Source of the DNA: Desulfobacteraceae bacterium
Lineage (GTDB): Bacteria; Desulfobacterota; Desulfobacteria; Desulfobacterales; UBA11574
DNA: 7,943 nt
NCBI GenBank assembly: GCA_002868985.1
Contig: PKTV01000116.1
Span: 1-7,943, forward strand
Direction of reading: 5' to 3'
A model generated the notes under the pieces. That model worked only from the letters and a program-made list of their open reading frames with translations. It ran no database searches and was not told the DNA's origin. Shown one piece after another: positions 5,934 through 7,943 of the stretch; position 1 is the stretch's first letter, and each line of letters opens with the position of its first letter. Position numbers and translations under genes: made by a program.

Positions 5934-6307
5934 GCCAGGTCAGCATTCCAAATGTAAAGATAGCCGTGATCGATGGCGATCTGTTGGTCCGGGATTTTGT
6001 ATCCACTGTTTTAATGTATTGTGTAAACAGGGATGTTTTATCTTTCGATAACGGCATGGCGGCATGGCGGTATTTAGAAGGTGCCGACAGTCCTGACATC
6101 ATTATTTCAGAAGTTGACGTGTCCGGCTTGAACGGATTTGAACTCCTTGCCAAGTTCAAAGAGAAGCATCCCGCCAAAAAGTGCCTTCTGATGTCCGCAA
6201 ACCCCGACGATGAAAAAGTCGCCAGGGATTCAGGCGCGGACGCCTTTCTTGCCAAGCCTGTGAGTGTAACAGATCTTTTTAGGGTTGTGGAAGCATTTGT
6301 CGTATGA
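5930..6307 (+). CDS. Stand-alone receiver-domain protein with Glu at the phospho-acceptor position
   Basis: A 125-residue CheY-like receiver with no output domain. Visible positions: acidic pocket D15 and D17 (VIDGD instead of the usual VDDE), then IIISEVDVSGLNGFEL, where the residue aligning with CheY Asp57 is E61. The following MP is replaced by VS. The Thr/Ser switch position is S89 (LLMSAN) and the conserved lysine is K109 (LAKP). Glu cannot form the normal aspartyl phosphate and may mimic the active state; D63 two residues on is not at the canonical position. Translation probably depends on coupling, since the ATG overlaps the upstream stop (ATGA) and only a weak gaaag precedes it. The partner is most likely the duplicated-motif protein. 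A minus-strand gene converges on it 27 bases downstream. Confidence 0.9.
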   Translation: MSQVSIPNVKIAVIDGDLLVRDFVSTVLMYCVNRDVLSFDNGMAAWRYLEGADSPDIIISEVDVSGLNGFELLAKFKEKHPAKKCLLMSANPDDEKVARDSGADAFLAKPVSVTDLFRVVEAFVV

Positions 6308-6314
6308 AGTGAGA

Positions 6315-6345
6315 AAGAATCTCCTAAAACATTCTTATTCCCCGA
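6315..6345. terminator. Possible weak bidirectional hairpin between convergent genes
   Basis: aagaat and attctt flank about ten bases between the converging receiver and MORN genes, forming a short AT-rich six-pair stem. No good T-run follows on either strand, so termination activity is doubtful. Confidence 0.2.
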
Positions 6346-6709
6346 CAAACTCACCAGCTTCAAATCTGCCCGTCATTTTTTTTCCGATAGCTGTCGTCAG
6401 TGTTCCTTTTCCATGACATTTGTTGTTCTTGAATTGTCCCACATACTTAAGGCCGTTTGAACGAACAAGAATCCCATGGCCATTCATCATATTGTCTTTA
6501 AATTCACCGACATATTTTCCACCGCCATGAGATGTGAGTGTGCCCTTTCCATCCATTTGGCCATTTTTAAAATGGCCGACATATTTATCTCCATTTGAAA
6601 AGATATAGGTTCCATTTCCATTTGTACAGTCTCCTTGGGTACATCCCCCAAAAGCATTCAAAGGAGAAAAACAGAGTATCAATAGTAATGCTGCTGTTAA
6701 AAGTTTCAT
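6335..6709 (-). CDS. Secreted MORN-repeat protein
   Basis: 124 residues. The N-terminus is a Sec signal peptide (MK, hydrophobic 3-17, likely cleavage after LNA at residue 19); an FGGC at 20-23 is a poor lipobox, so lipid attachment is possible but less likely. The mature part is MORN repeats with a strict 23-residue period: the core G-x-KYVG-x-F recurs at Y43, Y66 and Y89, with a decayed fourth copy at M112. Three further cysteines (23, 28, 98) could form a disulfide in the periplasm. MORN repeats make extended beta-sheets that bind lipids or proteins; the specific role here is unknown. GGGAG lies nine bases before the ATG. The gene sits 30 bases downstream of the OmpA-like lipoprotein on the same strand, so the two form an operon that suggests an envelope job. 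Confidence 0.88.
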   Translation of the reverse strand: MKLLTAALLLILCFSPLNAFGGCTQGDCTNGNGTYIFSNGDKYVGHFKNGQMDGKGTLTSHGGGKYVGEFKDNMMNGHGILVRSNGLKYVGQFKNNKCHGKGTLTTAIGKKMTGRFEAGEFVGE

Positions 6710-6739
6710 CTTTTTACACTCCCGTTTTTATGATCAGCG

Positions 6740-7384
6740 TTATCCTGCCTCAATAGGTATGATGACAATGTTTACCCTTCGATTCACGGCATCATTTGAA
6801 GATATGGGTTGTGATTCGCCGAAACCGACGATCTGTATCCTTGCCGGATCCACACTCCGCTGCGTCAATGCATTCTTGACGGCCATAGCCCTTTTTTCGG
6901 ACAAAGTTTGATTGTAAGCTTCAGAACCTTTTGAGTCGGTATGGCCTTCCACCCGGATCGTTGTCTGCGCATACTTGTTCAATATGCCGGCCACTCTGTC
7001 CATTTCCATGTAGGCACCGGGTTTGAGCGTTGAAGAATCGAAATCGAACATCACTTCGGATTTGAACGTGGCGGTCAACACATTCTGTGTTCTCTGAATA
7101 CTGGCGGCTTCGCTTTGAGCCATTGCAGCTCTCAGTTCCTGTTCCTGCCTGTCCATATACGCACCGATTTGATTGCCGGAAATCCCTCCAACGGCAGCAC
7201 CGATTCCCGCCCCGAGAATCGTCGCTGTTGTATTCCTGCCGATGGCTTGACCGAGAAGTGCGCCGGCGGCGGCGCCAATCAAAGCGCCTGTTTTTGTGCC
7301 TCTTTCCTGCTGTGTCGGCCCTGCACAGGAAAAGAGAAATGTTACAAGAACCAGACTGGCAAGTATTGAAGTGGTTTTTTTCAT
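6740..7384 (-). CDS. OmpA-family lipoprotein with glycine-zipper domain
   Basis: 214-residue outer-membrane lipoprotein predicted to tether the envelope to peptidoglycan. The signal peptide ends in the lipobox LFSC with the lipidated cysteine at C20; the +2 residue is Ala, so the outer membrane is the expected destination. Residues about 32-75 are a glycine-zipper segment rich in GxxxG steps (GALIGAAAGALLG, GAGIGAAVGG). A short helical linker follows (about 78-105), then an OmpA C-terminal domain (about 109-210) with VMFDFDSSTL, VEGHTD, LSEKRA, GFGESQP and NRRV. D150 and R165 align with the two residues that bind diaminopimelate in OmpA, at the same 15-residue spacing. AGGAG lies eight bases before the ATG. 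This is the first gene of the operon with the MORN protein; the promoter is at 7448-7475. It is similar in plan to the Pal/YiaD-type proteins. Confidence 0.93.
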   Translation of the reverse strand: MKKTTSILASLVLVTFLFSCAGPTQQERGTKTGALIGAAAGALLGQAIGRNTTATILGAGIGAAVGGISGNQIGAYMDRQEQELRAAMAQSEAASIQRTQNVLTATFKSEVMFDFDSSTLKPGAYMEMDRVAGILNKYAQTTIRVEGHTDSKGSEAYNQTLSEKRAMAVKNALTQRSVDPARIQIVGFGESQPISSNDAVNRRVNIVIIPIEAG

Positions 7385-7420
7385 TAAACAGCTCCTTTTG
7401 ATATTTGTGATGGTCTAAAT

Positions 7421-7443
7421 TTCATACATTCCATTTGTATGAA
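7421..7443. promoter_or_regulatory. Perfect dyad at the predicted transcription start of the OmpA operon
   Basis: ttcatac (7421-7427) and gtatgaa (7437-7443) are perfect inverted copies separated by nine bases. The predicted start of the minus-strand transcript is near 7441, so the dyad is either an operator at +1 or a hairpin at the very 5' end of the mRNA. Confidence 0.35.
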
Positions 7444-7447
7444 TAAT

Positions 7448-7475
7448 TTTATAACAATTTGAGTTTTACTGTCAA
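7448..7475 (-). promoter_or_regulatory. Sigma-70-type promoter of the OmpA-MORN operon
   Basis: On the minus strand, TTGACA (7475-7470) is followed after 16 bases by TATAAA (7453-7448). Both boxes are near consensus. The expected leader of about 57 bases runs to the ATG at 7384 and contains AGGAG. Confidence 0.6.
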
Positions 7476-7479
7476 GCAA

Positions 7480-7517
7480 CCCTATAATTTGATGTATATA
7501 TATAGGGGTTTTGCCCC
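7480..7517. repeat. Dyad and small GC hairpin upstream of the OmpA promoter
   Basis: ccctata (7480-7486) mirrors tataggg (7501-7507), directly upstream of the OmpA promoter -35 box, and the right half overlaps a second hairpin gggg-ttttg-cccc (7505-7517). It could be an upstream regulator site, or a terminator relic. No T-run supports termination. Confidence 0.25.
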
Positions 7518-7862
7518 AATTAAAACAATGGAATAAGCGTAAACTTTTTTAGTCTATCGACGTCTAAATGTATAAGACTCCTGGAGTTCAAAAAAGATTA
7601 CTTTGAAAATAGAAAAAATAATTTTATAACTAAAAGTATGAGTCCGAAACTGAATGTTTAGCTATTCGGATTCTCACTTGCATGGGATTAAAAATTAATA
7701 TAAAATAGATCAGGCAGCAAAAACGACGTCGCTTATTGATGGATATGTTCAATGACTTCCGAGATTAGCATGACAGTTGGAGATTGGCTTTTGCACAGTA
7801 ATGGAGCGAGAGCGATAAACAAAGAAGAGCGAAACTCAAAAGCCAAAAGGAAAGAGTCCTCA
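7518..7862. other. Non-coding AT-rich region before the sigma factor gene
   Basis: No gene is supported here. It holds a bulged hairpin (tgagtccgaa at 7639-7648 with ttcggattctca at 7665-7676), a possible plus-strand promoter, and long-range inverted repeats reaching into the sigma factor start. The frame of the sigma factor is open back to 7740, with ATGs at 7752 and 7770, but the translated extension is polar and unlike the family. Confidence 0.4.
7678..7706 (+). promoter_or_regulatory. Possible promoter for the ECF sigma factor gene
   Basis: TTGCAT (7678-7683) and TAAAAT (7701-7706) are separated by 17 bases in an AT-rich stretch. The transcript would start near 7714, giving a leader of about 150 bases that contains the inverted repeats described before the start codon. 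Confidence 0.35.
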
Positions 7863-7943
7863 ATGTCATTGAAAGATGTAGAATTGGTTGCCCGGGCACA
7901 GGATGGTGATCAGACGGCCTTTGAGGCTCTGGTGAGACAGTAT
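7863..7943 (+). CDS. ECF-type RNA polymerase sigma factor, N-terminal fragment
   Basis: Only the first 27 codons are in the window. The product begins MSLKDVELVARAQDGD and continues QTAFEALVRQY, the typical opening of an RpoE/SigW-like extracytoplasmic-function sigma factor: a helix with D-x-E-LV-x-RA, a turn DGD, and the AFEALVRQY start of region 2.1. Family members direct RNA polymerase to a small regulon and are usually held by an anti-sigma factor encoded just downstream, which would lie outside the window. The ATG at 7863 is chosen because it matches the usual family start; an aagga lies about 11 bases upstream, a rather long spacing. The start codon lies next to one arm of an inverted repeat. 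Confidence 0.85.
   Translation, partial: MSLKDVELVARAQDGDQTAFEALVRQY

Noticed and set aside
5911..6363. Minus-strand 150-codon open frame opposite the receiver gene
   Set aside because: Antisense of a clear receiver domain; it also overlaps the end of the MORN gene, and the sequence is low-complexity Ser/Leu without motifs.
7752..7862. N-terminal extension of the sigma factor from ATG 7752 or 7770
   Set aside because: The frame is open, but the added residues are Lys/Ser/Glu-rich and unlike ECF sigma factors, which start at about the ATG at 7863; the stretch is better explained by RNA pairing elements.

Overview
The window reads as a chromosomal stretch of a Gram-negative, probably anaerobic bacterium, most likely a sulfate-reducing deltaproteobacterium (Desulfobacterota, Desulfobacterales-like). 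The reasons are the protein flavour of the housekeeping genes, an outer-membrane OmpA lipoprotein, long palindromic repeats at gene ends, and a small dual-CXXC gene with an in-frame UGA that looks like a selenoprotein. The assignment is inference from reading; no search was run.

Layout. Bases 1-295 carry no clear gene: an inverted-repeat element (49-180) and a cluster of hairpins (191-251) lead into a ClC-type chloride channel with two C-terminal CBS domains (296-2113, +). A 113-bp inverted repeat (2112-2224) begins in the channel's stop codon. It separates the channel from a minus-strand pair: the small (seleno)protein (3170-2988) followed by truA (2975-2238). A 126-bp divergent intergenic region then leads to argJ (3297-4481, +). 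Immediately after the argJ stop lies a 143-bp nested palindrome (4482-4624), followed by an RluB/RsuA-family rRNA pseudouridine synthase (4677-5372, +). Next is a promoter and a translationally coupled pair: an unrecognised protein made of two copies of one motif (5493-5933), and a stand-alone receiver domain with Glu at the phosphorylation position (5930-6307). Converging on this pair is a minus-strand envelope operon: an OmpA-family lipoprotein with a glycine zipper (7384-6740), then a secreted MORN-repeat protein (6709-6335). A 478-bp AT-rich intergenic region with a good minus-strand promoter and several hairpins ends at the first 27 codons of an ECF sigma factor (7863 onward, +).

How the parts relate. 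There is no single pathway. truA, the pseudouridine synthase and argJ are housekeeping functions (tRNA and rRNA modification, arginine biosynthesis). The accessory interest lies in (i) the UGA-containing small protein that standard gene callers would split or miss, (ii) the repeat-protein/atypical-receiver pair, (iii) a ClC channel lacking the residue used for proton coupling, and (iv) three different palindromic elements at gene boundaries.
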